From contig CAIQHB010000042.1 in assembly GCA_903871465.1 (NCBI GenBank), forward strand, positions 1 to 46,291: a stretch of DNA of 46,291 nucleotides, in the 5' to 3' direction. This document shows, one piece after another, positions 8,695-17,551 of this stretch (within the stretch, counting starts at the first letter, position 1; every line of letters starts with the position of its first letter). The position numbers and the translations under genes are program-made. The DNA comes from an uncultured Methanosarcinales archaeon. Lineage in GTDB: Archaea > Halobacteriota > Methanosarcinia > Methanotrichales > Methanotrichaceae. The notes beneath the pieces were generated by a model that worked only from the letters and a program-made list of their open reading frames with translations, was not told the origin of the DNA and ran no database searches.

Positions 8695-9303
8695 CTAGAC
8701 GTTCTCCCTCTTCGCGGGAAAATATTCGTCTACCATATCCCCGACCTCATCCAGCCACGTAATTCTTTGTCGCTGATCGCTCGTAACCATAACGGAGAAC
8801 GTCCTTCGGTGAAAATTGGTGACACCGCATAGACCAAAAATGCAGTCCTCCCAAATCATCTGCAAAGGATCGCCAAAGTTATTCCGCTCTCGCACTGCAT
8901 CGGTGTTGGAGGTGTTGAAGACGATAGCCGTCCTGGCCAAAAGGCGCCCGCAGGGCACACCTTCGCCGTTATCGCCTTCGAGAAACTCATAAGCCACTCC
9001 CGGACGTATGACTCTGTCCACCCAACCCTTGAGGATGGCAGGCGGCATGCCCCACCAGTTGGGATGAATAATTATTATTCCATCCGCACTATGGATTTCT
9101 TCGCAATGATTCTGGATTACAGGACCAAGAGGCGCAGTTTTTGGAATCTCTTCCAGAGTGAGGACCGGGTCAAAACATTCCCGATAGAGATCATGGATTG
9201 CTACATCGTGGCCATTATGTTCCAGGGTTCCGCTGGCTTTCTTTGCGATGGCATGGTTGAAGCTGCCGGGGTCGGGATGGGCGAGTATTATTGAGACTTT
9301 CAT
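8695..9303 (-). CDS. NAD(P)H:quinone-oxidoreductase-like flavodoxin-fold protein
   Basis: A 202-residue protein of the NQO1/MdaB/KefF family of FMN or FAD reductases. The N-terminal KVSIILAHPDPGSFNHAIA is the flavin-phosphate-binding strand and loop; IIIIHPNWWGMPPAILKGWV is the signature second flavin loop with the W-x-x-P-A-x-L-K pattern; a long helix and FGLCGV stretch follow. It would pass two electrons from NAD(P)H to quinones or other acceptors in the cytosol. ATG 9303 (MKVSII) fits family starts better than ATG 9312. It is convergent to the OYE gene, so the two may be part of a detoxifying accessory patch. Confidence 0.9.
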   Translation of the reverse strand: MKVSIILAHPDPGSFNHAIAKKASGTLEHNGHDVAIHDLYRECFDPVLTLEEIPKTAPLGPVIQNHCEEIHSADGIIIIHPNWWGMPPAILKGWVDRVIRPGVAYEFLEGDNGEGVPCGRLLARTAIVFNTSNTDAVRERNNFGDPLQMIWEDCIFGLCGVTNFHRRTFSVMVTSDQRQRITWLDEVGDMVDEYFPAKRENV

Positions 9304-9455
9304 GATAATCATGCCTTAACCCTTTATCAGGAATCAATATTTGGCTTATTATCCAGCAGACCATATAAGGCATACGCTTCATCTCCTTTCATATTTTATG
9401 TTTAGAAATCTTTATATATTTTTAATGATTATCAACACATGTGATCGGTGATCGT

Positions 9456-12400
9456 ATGAAGCAGAATCTCGCTATCCTCCTCATCTGCTTGATGTACCTG
9501 TGTACTTGTACCGGACTATCACTTGGTGATGGATCTGATATGACGAACAACGGCAACACTTGGCAGGATGCAACGCTGTTGAACTTACAAATAAATGGGA
9601 CTAATTTTAATGATCTAAACGGCGACGGTTTGAGGACTGGAGACGAGGCCGGCCTTTCCGGGTGGACTATAATTTTAAAGACCAATGGCATGGATTATAT
9701 TCAATCCACTACGGACAACATAGGTCGGTATTCTTTCGGGAACCTGTCGCCGGGGATTTACACAGTTTCCGAGAATAGCGTAACCGGATGGAATCAGACC
9801 TCCCCGGGAAATGGTGTTTATGAAATCAACCTCGTTGATAAGGATGCAATCAACTATGATTTTGGGAACCACTACGGTCCAGTAGAATCCGTCCAAAAAA
9901 CGCATCCAATTATGCCCGGAAATGCCTGGCTCGTTCATTCTCAAGGAGTCAAGAGACTGATGGAAGCCCAGGCCTCTAATGCTACAAACATCGGGCCCCG
10001 GGCAAACCTTAGCTTTCCGGCATTGTTCAGTCTCTTGAGTCATGTTCCTTATGTTCCGAGTGAAAGAGACCAGGGAAATTGCGGCAATTGCTGGGTTTGG
10101 GGTTGCACAGCTCCAATCGAGGTTGCCAACTATTTCCAGAATGGTGTATCCGATCGTCTCTCCATTCAGTACTTTGATTCCAATTATAATGGAGGAAGCG
10201 GGTCCTGGGCGTGCTGCGGTGGTTGGGAAGGGACCTTTACGGATTTCTACAGTTCCCGGAAGAAGTTTATTCCCTGGTCCAACGCAAATGCGAACTATCA
10301 TGATGGAAGCCGTGGGTGTGGTGGCTCAGCGGGCGTACCGGCGGGCTCAATTTCTATGAGCCCCAGCTACCCGATTACATCCATCCAATGGCACCTCATT
10401 CCTACCAGAGGCACTGGAATTACTCAGGATCAAGCGATCAATAACATCAAGGCCGTCCTCAATCAGAACAAAGCTGTGACTATGGGATTCTACTTGCCTG
10501 ACTTTAATCCCTTCTTCACATTCTGGGACTCCAGCTCTGGTGTCTGGAATCCGGACCTATATTGCGGCCTGGCGAACGGCGCATATCCAGGCGGACACGA
10601 AGTCACGATTGTTGGCTATAATGATACCAGCTCATCCAACCATTACTGGATCGTGTTGAACAGTTGGGGTAACGACAATGCCCACCCAGACGGCACCTTC
10701 AAAATGGATATGCATATGAATTATGCCTGCTCGAATATCGGTTCTTATTCATACGACTTTGGATATTTCGATGTGGCTTTTAGTAGCGCAAATAGAGCGC
10801 CAAACACGCCCAAAACGCCATATGGTCCCAACAATGGCTCAATTGAGATCCCCTATATCTATGTCACATCAGCGAATGATTCTGATGGAGACCAGGTGAA
10901 ATACACCTTCGATTGGAGGGACGGGACGACAGAGTCACAGACAAACCTTGTCAACTCAGGGTCGAATGCAAGCGCATCACATACCTGGAACATGACGGGA
11001 ACTTACCAGGTCAGAGCCCATGCTACGGACAGCAAAGGTGGAACCTCAGGATGGTCGGATGCGACAAACGTCACCATAGATGCGCCATTTGATACACCTC
11101 CGGAAGCTCCTCTAACGCCAATAGGACCGGGTTTGGGCTTTGCAGGAATCGCTTACGCCTTTGTTACATCCGCAACTGATGCCGATGGAGACCAGGTGAA
11201 ATATACCTTCGATTGGGGTGACGGGACAGCAGAGACACAGACAAACCAGGTCAACTCAGGATCGAATGCAAGCGCATCTCATACCTGGAACACGGTAGGA
11301 ACTTACCAGATAAAAGCATTAGCAACGGATCGGAAAGGCGTTTCGTCCGTTTGGTCGAACGCGACAACGATAGCCATAAGTGTGAAGCCGAATACACCGC
11401 CAAACGTGCCCACGGTGCCAACAGGAACGATCACTGGTACCATAGGAACCTCCTACGCCTATGTTACATCTGCAACAGATCCTGATGGAGACCGTGTAAG
11501 ATACACCTTCGATTGGGGAGATGGGACCGCCCAGTCGCTGACGGGCCAGGTCAATTCAGGATCAAGTTCAGGCGCATATCATAGCTGGAGCTTTGCAGGA
11601 ACGTACCATGTCAAAGCGTTTGCCACAGACAGCAAAGGTGCAACCTCAGGATGGTCGAATGAGACTGCAGTTGTCATGAATGATCCGCCAAATTTGCCAC
11701 CTAATACCCCGTCCAAACCTTATGGAAGTGCTACGGGAAAGGCAGGGACCTCTTACAGCTACACCACATACGCAGCAGATCCCAATAGAGATATGGTGTT
11801 GTACACATTTGATTGGGGAGATGGGACAACCTCTGAAACGGGTTATGTCGCATCAGGAACTCAGGCAGCGGGTGCTCATATCTGGGAGAACGGTGGAACC
11901 TACCAGGTCAAAGCCTTGGCTAACGATAGCAAAGGTGCAAATTCAGGATGGTCGGCTGCAAAGACGGTAATCATTGTCGTGAATAGTCCGCCAAGATCTC
12001 CAGCTAAACCTACTGGACTTGCTTTGGGCAAGACAGGAACCTCTTACAGCTACGCTACATATGCAGCAGATCCTGATGGTGACCGGGTATTGTACACATT
12101 TGACTGGGGAGACGGAACAACCACAGCAACTGGCTATGTTGCCTCCGGAACGCGGGCAACCGTATCTCACGCCTGGAGCAACGGAGGAACATATCTGGTC
12201 AAAGCCATGGCTACCGATAGCAAGGGTGCAAATTCGGGATGGTCCAGCCTATTAACCGTCATAATAAATACACCACCCAATTCGCCAAACGTGCCTTCCG
12301 GGCCAAGTTCCGGCATCCATGGAACCTATTACACCTACACCGCCTCGGCAAGTGATCCGGATGGGGGCAAGGTGAAGTGCACCTTCGACTGGGGAGACGG

Positions 12401-12557
12401 AACGATCTTTACGACCGGTTTGGTCAACAGCGGAACGAGCGCGAGTGCATCTCACAAATGGATCAGGGCGACAACGTATCAGGTCAAAGCGAAGGCTACT
12501 GATAGCCAGGGTGCATCTTCAGGATGGTCTGGTTCGCTATCAGTCAAAATAACCTGA
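9456..12557 (+). CDS. Secreted papain-like cysteine protease with SdrD-like and six PKD domains
   Basis: A 1033-residue exported protein. Residues 1-22 are a signal peptide (LAILLICLMYLCTCTGLSLG). Residues ~40-135 form a SdrD_B/prealbumin-like domain (FNDLNGDGLRTGDEAGLSGW) with Ca-binding DxNxDG-type repeats. Residues ~190-445 are a C1A papain-type peptidase with a complete catalytic set: oxyanion Q206, nucleophile C212 in CGNCWVWG, H381 in GGHEVTIVG and N402 in LNSWG. From ~447 to the end are six PKD domains with FDWGDGT (FDWRDGT in the first). No membrane anchor or sorting signal is visible at the C-terminus. Start ATG 9456 has GGTGATC before it. It probably degrades extracellular protein or remodels the sheath or matrix. 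Confidence 0.93.
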   Translation: MKQNLAILLICLMYLCTCTGLSLGDGSDMTNNGNTWQDATLLNLQINGTNFNDLNGDGLRTGDEAGLSGWTIILKTNGMDYIQSTTDNIGRYSFGNLSPGIYTVSENSVTGWNQTSPGNGVYEINLVDKDAINYDFGNHYGPVESVQKTHPIMPGNAWLVHSQGVKRLMEAQASNATNIGPRANLSFPALFSLLSHVPYVPSERDQGNCGNCWVWGCTAPIEVANYFQNGVSDRLSIQYFDSNYNGGSGSWACCGGWEGTFTDFYSSRKKFIPWSNANANYHDGSRGCGGSAGVPAGSISMSPSYPITSIQWHLIPTRGTGITQDQAINNIKAVLNQNKAVTMGFYLPDFNPFFTFWDSSSGVWNPDLYCGLANGAYPGGHEVTIVGYNDTSSSNHYWIVLNSWGNDNAHPDGTFKMDMHMNYACSNIGSYSYDFGYFDVAFSSANRAPNTPKTPYGPNNGSIEIPYIYVTSANDSDGDQVKYTFDWRDGTTESQTNLVNSGSNASASHTWNMTGTYQVRAHATDSKGGTSGWSDATNVTIDAPFDTPPEAPLTPIGPGLGFAGIAYAFVTSATDADGDQVKYTFDWGDGTAETQTNQVNSGSNASASHTWNTVGTYQIKALATDRKGVSSVWSNATTIAISVKPNTPPNVPTVPTGTITGTIGTSYAYVTSATDPDGDRVRYTFDWGDGTAQSLTGQVNSGSSSGAYHSWSFAGTYHVKAFATDSKGATSGWSNETAVVMNDPPNLPPNTPSKPYGSATGKAGTSYSYTTYAADPNRDMVLYTFDWGDGTTSETGYVASGTQAAGAHIWENGGTYQVKALANDSKGANSGWSAAKTVIIVVNSPPRSPAKPTGLALGKTGTSYSYATYAADPDGDRVLYTFDWGDGTTTATGYVASGTRATVSHAWSNGGTYLVKAMATDSKGANSGWSSLLTVIINTPPNSPNVPSGPSSGIHGTYYTYTASASDPDGGKVKCTFDWGDGTIFTTGLVNSGTSASASHKWIRATTYQVKAKATDSQGASSGWSGSLSVKIT
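10795..12554 (+). repeat. Six tandem PKD-encoding repeats
   Basis: Six direct repeats of about 285-300 bp begin near 10795, 11095, 11395, 11695, 11985 and 12270. Each encodes the YTFDWGDGT core (CTFDWGDGT in the last) and a GGTYQVKA-type strand followed by ATDSKGxxSGWS. Repeats 4 and 5 are nearly alike, suggesting recent duplication. Repeat number could vary between strains. Confidence 0.9.
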
Positions 12558-12739
12558 TCCGAATTCGACAATTCGATAGAGAGCTGGGATAATCGGCCGA
12601 CCCAGCTCCCTAGATATTTTTCCTGGATTTTTCACGCTTCTTTTCACAAGCTGGATGGTGTTGCCCCAGGGGTTCGCTTTCGACAATCCAGAGCTCTATC
12701 TGCGGGCTTGAAAGCTGTCGTGAAGGCTGTCGCCAATTA

Positions 12740-12895
12740 TCAGTATACTTTCATATTCAATTCAGTGACTTTAGCAATGGACTCGAAATCCTTATCTCGT
12801 GTAATCAGGGTCTCAGCGCCGTTTGCCACAGCAACTCCAGCGATTAAGACACCAAACGAATTGACGGAAATCCCCAGAGCCAGAAGCCTTTCATA
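12740..12895 (-). pseudogene. C-terminal remnant of a PIN-domain toxin (VapC-like)
   Basis: On the minus strand 51 codons end at TGA 12740. The sequence GISVNSFGVLIAGVAVANGA followed by ETLITRDKDFESIAKV is the second half of a PIN ribonuclease: the helix before the last acidic residues and the T-R-D-x-D-F motif. A TAA at 12896 closes the frame upstream and the catalytic first half is absent, so it is a dead fragment. Around it, 12558-12739 and 12896-13060 show no gene; a GC-rich palindromic patch lies at 12965-13030. Confidence 0.72.
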
Positions 12896-13103
12896 TTATG
12901 CAAAAAGTCGTGGCTAAATCCTGACATTGGAACTCTCGATTAGTCTGCAGCTTGATCGTCGTCGCTCGGCCGGCCGCGGCCTGGAGCGGCGCCCCATGCC
13001 ATCCGCGGGAGGCCCTCAGGGCCGACTCACGGCAATCCACAAGGAAAGTGCGAAAACTTTTATTTGAATGAGATCCGCATTCCTATCTGTTTGGGTGTTT
13101 ACT

Positions 13104-13337
13104 ATGAGGACTCTTAGTTATCGAATCACTCTTAGAAAAGAGCCTGAAGGAGGTTATACTGTGCTGGTTCCATCACTTCCCGGATGCGTCACTTACGGAA
13201 AGACCGTGGAAGAGGCCATAGAAATGGCCAGAGACGCAATCACAGGTTATGTGGAGAGCCTCATTGAGGATGGCGAAGCGGCCCACATAGAGGATGACCT
13301 CATCGAGTACAGAGTGACAGTGGAGGCTCATGCCTAA
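13104..13337 (+). CDS. hicB: HicB-family antitoxin
   Basis: A 77-residue protein of the HicB/UPF0150 family: YRITLRKEPEGGYTVLVPSL-PGCVTYGKTVEEAIEMARDAI, the degenerate RNase-H-like fold of HicB, with a short C-terminal extension. HicB proteins neutralise HicA mRNA interferases. ATG 13104 is preferred over the upstream start at 13068; a TATA-like AACTTTTATTTG lies at about 13049-13060. The adjacent hicA is frameshifted, so this is an orphan antitoxin here. The final codons overlap the hicA ATG (ATGCCTAA). Confidence 0.85.
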   Translation: MRTLSYRITLRKEPEGGYTVLVPSLPGCVTYGKTVEEAIEMARDAITGYVESLIEDGEAAHIEDDLIEYRVTVEAHA

Positions 13338-13435
13338 GCTGCCACCTCTTTCACCTCAAAAAAGTAATAGCCATACTGGGAAAGAAAGGCTTCGTGCTGA
13401 AGAAATTTTCAAAATTTGTTCCGATAAAAGGATAG
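13330..13435 (+). pseudogene. hicA: Decayed HicA toxin
   Basis: ATG 13330 overlaps the hicB stop and starts MPKLPPLSP, a usual HicA N-terminus. After position ~13360 the homologous reading (KKVIAILGKKGFVLKK) continues only in another frame, and it stops at TAG 13433 before the catalytic-histidine region (G-S-H). The toxin is thus frameshifted and truncated at about 35 of the usual 60-80 residues. Confidence 0.72.
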
Positions 13436-13480
13436 ACGAGGGCCGATAGCCCTCATCATTTTCATGAATTCGGCGTGGGC

Positions 13481-14119
13481 TTACAGGCTCATCAGAATTT
13501 CGTAGGTATCCTTGTGCGGATTGATGAGCAGCTTTTCCGCAATCTCCCTGGCATTCATCTCGGCTTCCGGGCGGAGGAGACTGAAGTACAGCTTCCAGAC
13601 GGTCGCCTTCTTCACGTTCACCACATTCTTGAATCCCAGACGATTTCGCAGGCGCTCTCGCGTGGAGATGGCCTCGCCGTCCTCGATATGCAGGGCGACC
13701 TTCACCGGCACATAGCCTTCTTCGAACTCCAGAGTGTCGATAAGAACCTTGTGGCTCTCCTTGTTCTCATTGACCAGTTCTTTGGCAAAACTCCTGGCCA
13801 TCTCCTCCGGATCTCCGGAATCGATCTCTATGCTGAAGAGCCGCTCCTTCTTCACATCTTCCAGGACTTTGCCAAAACCCAGGCGTCGCACCAGAGTGTT
13901 CTTAACAGTGGCGGCTTCCGCATCCGGGATCTTCAGCCAGACCCGCAGATTGATCTTCTGATTTTTGCGGCCTGAAGCGACATCGGCGCTGACCCCAGCG
14001 CCAGCGCCGACATCAGCGACACCAGCACCGATCCCTTCATCAACACCTGTATCAATATCCGAATCAACACCGGCATCTACATCCACATCCAGATGCTCAC
14101 TATCCGATTCCATTAACAT
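13481..14119 (-). CDS. purS: Tandem double-domain PurS subunit of FGAM synthase with low-complexity N-terminus
   Basis: A 212-residue protein where family members have about 80 residues. Residues 1-50 are an acidic Asp/Val/Gly/Ala/Ser low-complexity head. Residues ~56-125 (NLRVWLKIPDAEAATVKNTL, then RRLGFGKV) and ~137-210 (VKVALHIEDGEAISTRERLR, then NRLGFKNV and a closing INPHKDTYEI) are each a PurS fold: beta-alpha-beta with the R-LGF turn. PurS bridges PurL and PurQ and is needed for ammonia transfer in step 4 of purine synthesis. ATG 14119 overlaps the purQ stop (ATGTTAA), with GAGGTGA inside the end of purQ, indicating coupled translation. Fusion of two copies could supply the usual PurS dimer in one chain. 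Confidence 0.85.
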   Translation of the reverse strand: MLMESDSEHLDVDVDAGVDSDIDTGVDEGIGAGVADVGAGAGVSADVASGRKNQKINLRVWLKIPDAEAATVKNTLVRRLGFGKVLEDVKKERLFSIEIDSGDPEEMARSFAKELVNENKESHKVLIDTLEFEEGYVPVKVALHIEDGEAISTRERLRNRLGFKNVVNVKKATVWKLYFSLLRPEAEMNAREIAEKLLINPHKDTYEILMSL

Positions 14120-14910
14120 GGATTCACCTCAATGTAGCGCTTCATAGACTCGAAGACCCGCCTACCGGGTCCGGGCTCATCCGGCCTTTGCTTTCTCGGA
14201 TCGAAGGAGGGAAGCTGCCAGGCAAAGAATGACCTCTCCGGGTGGGGCATCATTCCCAGGACGTTTCCTTCCGGGTTACATATGGCAGCGATGCTCTCAG
14301 TGCTGCCGTTCACATTCACAGGGAACTCATTTATGGCCCTGCCGTTCTTATCGCAGTAACGGAAGACCACCTGTTCCTGATCGTTCAGCTCTTTCAGAAG
14401 GCGCGGGGACTTTGTCACCAGATTTCCCTCGCCGTGGGCGATGGGGATCTTTAGGAGAGCGCCCATCTCGATCAAAAAGGAACCGCTGCACCTCCTGGAA
14501 GAGGCATCGTGCCTCAGGTAGACCCAGTCGCAGTAGTAGCCCCGGCGGACGATGTTGCCCTTGGAGACCATCACATTCTGGGCCAGGGCCATGTCCACCT
14601 TTCCAGAGCCTGGCAAGAGACCTGCTTCCACCAGGATCTGGAATCCGTTACAGATGCCGATGATGGGCTTGCCCCTGGCTGCCTCCTCCTTCAGAGCCGC
14701 CATGACCGGCTCTTTGGAGGCTATCACGCCTGCCCGCACTCGGTCTTGATAGGAGAAGCCTCCCGGGATGACGAATCCGTCAAAGCCCGATAGTTCTCCT
14801 GCCGGCCGGTTCCAGCGGAAGAGCTCTCCCGCCATGCCGACCTCCTTCACAGCCACCAGAGTTTCAAACTCGCAGTTCGTGCCGGGGAACTGCATCACAG
14901 CGATCCTCAT
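14113..14910 (-). CDS. purQ: Phosphoribosylformylglycinamidine synthase subunit PurQ (glutaminase)
   Basis: A 265-residue class-I glutamine amidotransferase. It begins RIAVMQFPGTNCEFET, typical of PurQ. The nucleophile is C87 in GICNGFQ, and the His-Glu pair is in MMPHPERSFF near the end. It releases ammonia from glutamine for the PurL synthetase. ATG 14910 shares ATGA with the purL stop (14907-14910) and has GGAGGCGATGAG directly upstream, so the start is well supported. It is the second gene of a purL-purQ-purS operon, all overlapping. A frame running antisense to it is a shadow. Confidence 0.96.
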   Translation of the reverse strand: MRIAVMQFPGTNCEFETLVAVKEVGMAGELFRWNRPAGELSGFDGFVIPGGFSYQDRVRAGVIASKEPVMAALKEEAARGKPIIGICNGFQILVEAGLLPGSGKVDMALAQNVMVSKGNIVRRGYYCDWVYLRHDASSRRCSGSFLIEMGALLKIPIAHGEGNLVTKSPRLLKELNDQEQVVFRYCDKNGRAINEFPVNVNGSTESIAAICNPEGNVLGMMPHPERSFFAWQLPSFDPRKQRPDEPGPGRRVFESMKRYIEVNPC

Positions 14911-17240
14911 CTCATCGCCTCCACAAGACCTGTGGTCCATGCCGCTCTTGCCAGATCCAGGTCCAGGTCGGCCACAGTGTTGCCTGATCTTGACATCTTA
15001 ATCCGTCTCTTCTTTGTTACCTGGCCGATCTGCATCGGCTCCAGTGAATAATTCCGCAGAAGCTCCTCCAGGCGGGCCTCCTTTCCGGATTTCGCCTCCA
15101 GGACAAAACCGGAGGACTCAGAGAAGAGCAATTTGTCTACCCTCATATTGGGATCATCGCAAAGGACCCTGTCCAGATCCAGATCGAATCCAAACCTTGC
15201 GGGCCTCACCAGTGCCATCTCCATAACAGTCGCCGCCAGGCCACCATTGGAGATGTCGTGCGCGGCTGCGAGAAGGCCCTCATCTATGGCGTCGATGACG
15301 GCATAGATCATGCTCCTCTCCAGATCGAACCTTACGATGGGAACGTTTGCTCCCATGACTCCGAACATGGTCTTGTAGTATTCGGATCCGCCCAGCTCGT
15401 CAAATCTCGGCCCGATAAGGTAGAGCTTGTCGCCGGGTGCCTTCAGCTCCATGGTGATCGCTTTGCTGAAGTCTTTCATGATGCCCACGCAGGCGATCAC
15501 TGGTGATGGGTCCACCGAGCCCTGGGGCGATTCGTTGTAGAAGCTCACATTGCCTGAGACGATGGGGACAGGCAGCTGCTGGTCAACATAATCTTTCAGC
15601 CATATCCTCTTGCAGGATTCGGCGAGGCCCTTCACGCCCTCCCGGAACTCCCAGAAGGCCTCTGGCTTCTCCGGGTTGCCGTAGTTCAGGCAGTCGGTGA
15701 GGGTGGACGGAGTCGCGCCGATGCATGCCACGTTTCGCATGGCTTCGGCCACGGCTGTAGCCCCGCCCCAGTAGGGACTAATTCTGCCGTAGAAGGGATT
15801 GGAGTCCACACTCATGGCCAGGCCGAACTTCTCTCCCCGGACCGGCGCAATCAGTCCGGCGTCTGCCTCTCCAGGCCGGATCACGGCGTTGCCCATGACC
15901 TCGGTATCGTAGTATCTGTAGACATGCTCCCGGGAGGCGATGTTGGGGGAGTGCAGGATCTTGAGGAGGACTTCATTGTAGTCCGCCGGCTCATCGAATT
16001 CCGGCTCGGCCTCGCTATAGATGCGCTCCTGTTCCAGACGCTGGTAGCGGATGCCTGCAGTCAAGTGCTGAATGGGCACGTCGCAGACGATCTCGCCCTT
16101 ATGACTGACGACGAATCTGTCGCCGGTGTTTATCTTGCCGACAACGCTGGCTCTTGCGCCCTCGTAGACGTTGGGCAGGTCCCAGTCCTCATTGTAGATC
16201 TTCAGAATCTTCTCGCGTAGCTCCGGCGGCGAGACAATCAGGAAACGCTCCTGGGTCTCGGCTATGCTCAGCACCTCGGGAGGGAAGTCGCCGGCTTTGT
16301 GCATGTCGTCCAGGTTGATCTCCATGCCGAAGCCGCCTGCCGAGCCCATCTCGGATGTGGCGCAGGTGAAGCCGCCGCCGCCCAGGTCCTTGAAGCCGAT
16401 CTCGATGCCGGACTCGCGGACCAATTTGAAGAGATCGTCGTTGGCCTTGAAGAGCACATTCTTCAGGAAGGGGTCAGGGATCTGCACTGCTCCGCGGTTG
16501 GTCTCCTCGTCTTCCTCTCGCAAGGCTTCAGAGGCGAAGGTGACGCCCCCCAGACCCGATGAGTCTGTGGGCTTTCCGATGAGGATTACATCGTACTCCC
16601 CAGCACCTGCCAGTGGAGGCGCGCGCGAGCGGATGATCTGATCGCGGCGGACGATGCCCAGCGACACAACGTTCACCAGGCAGTTGTCGTCGAAGCTCTC
16701 GTTGAAGACGATGTCGCCGCCCATGTTGGGAACGCCCAGAGCGTTGCCGTACTGCCAGATTCCGTCCACCACGCCCTCAGCCACCCAGCGCACCTTGCTG
16801 GCTTTGGGGCCGTAGGGGTCGCCGAAGCGGAGCGGGTCGGCGGTGGCTACCACTGTCGCACCCATGCAGTTTACGTCGCGGACAATTCCCCCGATGCCTG
16901 TTGCTGCACCTTCGTTGGGCAGGATCTGGCTGGGGTGGTTGTGGCTCTCATGGGATATGACCACGCACCAGTTGTCATCGATGGCGACTATTCCGGAGTC
17001 CTCGACCGGGCCCATAACGACGTTGGGGCCGTCGGTGGGAAGGAATTCTTTCAATGTGGCGCGGGAGCTCTTGTAGGAGCAGTGCTCCGACCACATGGCA
17101 TCATAGCAGTATAACTCGGTGAGGCTGGGATCGCGGCCCAGAACCTCGGCAATGGAACGCGCTTCTGCGACGGACATGCCAATACCGGCATCGCGCAGAC
17201 TGGTTTCTACTTCAGGATCGGCAAGACCGATTATCTTCAA
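14907..17240 (-). CDS. purL: Phosphoribosylformylglycinamidine synthase subunit PurL
   Basis: A 777-residue small-type PurL (usual range ~720-780), the ATP-dependent synthetase that converts FGAR to FGAM. Signatures include YDAMWSEHCSYKSS near the N-terminus, VISHESHNHPSQILPNEGAA, the DLGGGGF loop, VSFYNES and AAHDISNGGLAATVMEMAL. The start is placed at TTG 17240 because GAGGTG lies eight bases before it and family members begin close to KIIGLADPE; ATG 17273 has no Shine-Dalgarno site. It leads an overlapping purL-purQ-purS operon and diverges from the restriction genes across ~310 bp, which carry the two promoters. Confidence 0.96.
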   Translation of the reverse strand: MKIIGLADPEVETSLRDAGIGMSVAEARSIAEVLGRDPSLTELYCYDAMWSEHCSYKSSRATLKEFLPTDGPNVVMGPVEDSGIVAIDDNWCVVISHESHNHPSQILPNEGAATGIGGIVRDVNCMGATVVATADPLRFGDPYGPKASKVRWVAEGVVDGIWQYGNALGVPNMGGDIVFNESFDDNCLVNVVSLGIVRRDQIIRSRAPPLAGAGEYDVILIGKPTDSSGLGGVTFASEALREEDEETNRGAVQIPDPFLKNVLFKANDDLFKLVRESGIEIGFKDLGGGGFTCATSEMGSAGGFGMEINLDDMHKAGDFPPEVLSIAETQERFLIVSPPELREKILKIYNEDWDLPNVYEGARASVVGKINTGDRFVVSHKGEIVCDVPIQHLTAGIRYQRLEQERIYSEAEPEFDEPADYNEVLLKILHSPNIASREHVYRYYDTEVMGNAVIRPGEADAGLIAPVRGEKFGLAMSVDSNPFYGRISPYWGGATAVAEAMRNVACIGATPSTLTDCLNYGNPEKPEAFWEFREGVKGLAESCKRIWLKDYVDQQLPVPIVSGNVSFYNESPQGSVDPSPVIACVGIMKDFSKAITMELKAPGDKLYLIGPRFDELGGSEYYKTMFGVMGANVPIVRFDLERSMIYAVIDAIDEGLLAAAHDISNGGLAATVMEMALVRPARFGFDLDLDRVLCDDPNMRVDKLLFSESSGFVLEAKSGKEARLEELLRNYSLEPMQIGQVTKKRRIKMSRSGNTVADLDLDLARAAWTTGLVEAMR

Positions 17241-17551
17241 TTCGGGTACACCTCTGCAATTATGGGCATTCATTCGAGGAGCATTATGAATTTATCGATC
17301 CGAGAGGGGGGAAGGGAGGGTATGAAAAGGTGTGAAAACCAATGTCCAAATTGTTGGCACTCTTTTTGTGAGGCCTTTGCCCTTATGTCTTTGTCGTGAA
17401 CTTCATGCGGTTTCTAATACCGACTTTTTAAAAGTAGCCAAATCCCATATGATCGTTCCAAGTACGGCTTACCAGAAGACAAGGAAGACCGTGCTTGAAA
17501 GGGCACCAAATGCGAGATTTGAAATAATAAGGTTGAGTTCAGGTGTAACTG

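Noticed and set aside
13475-13975. Long plus-strand frames opposite purS, purQ and purL (for example 13475-13975, 14229-14663, 15924-16220)
   Set aside because: They lie antisense to strongly supported genes and have no independent features.
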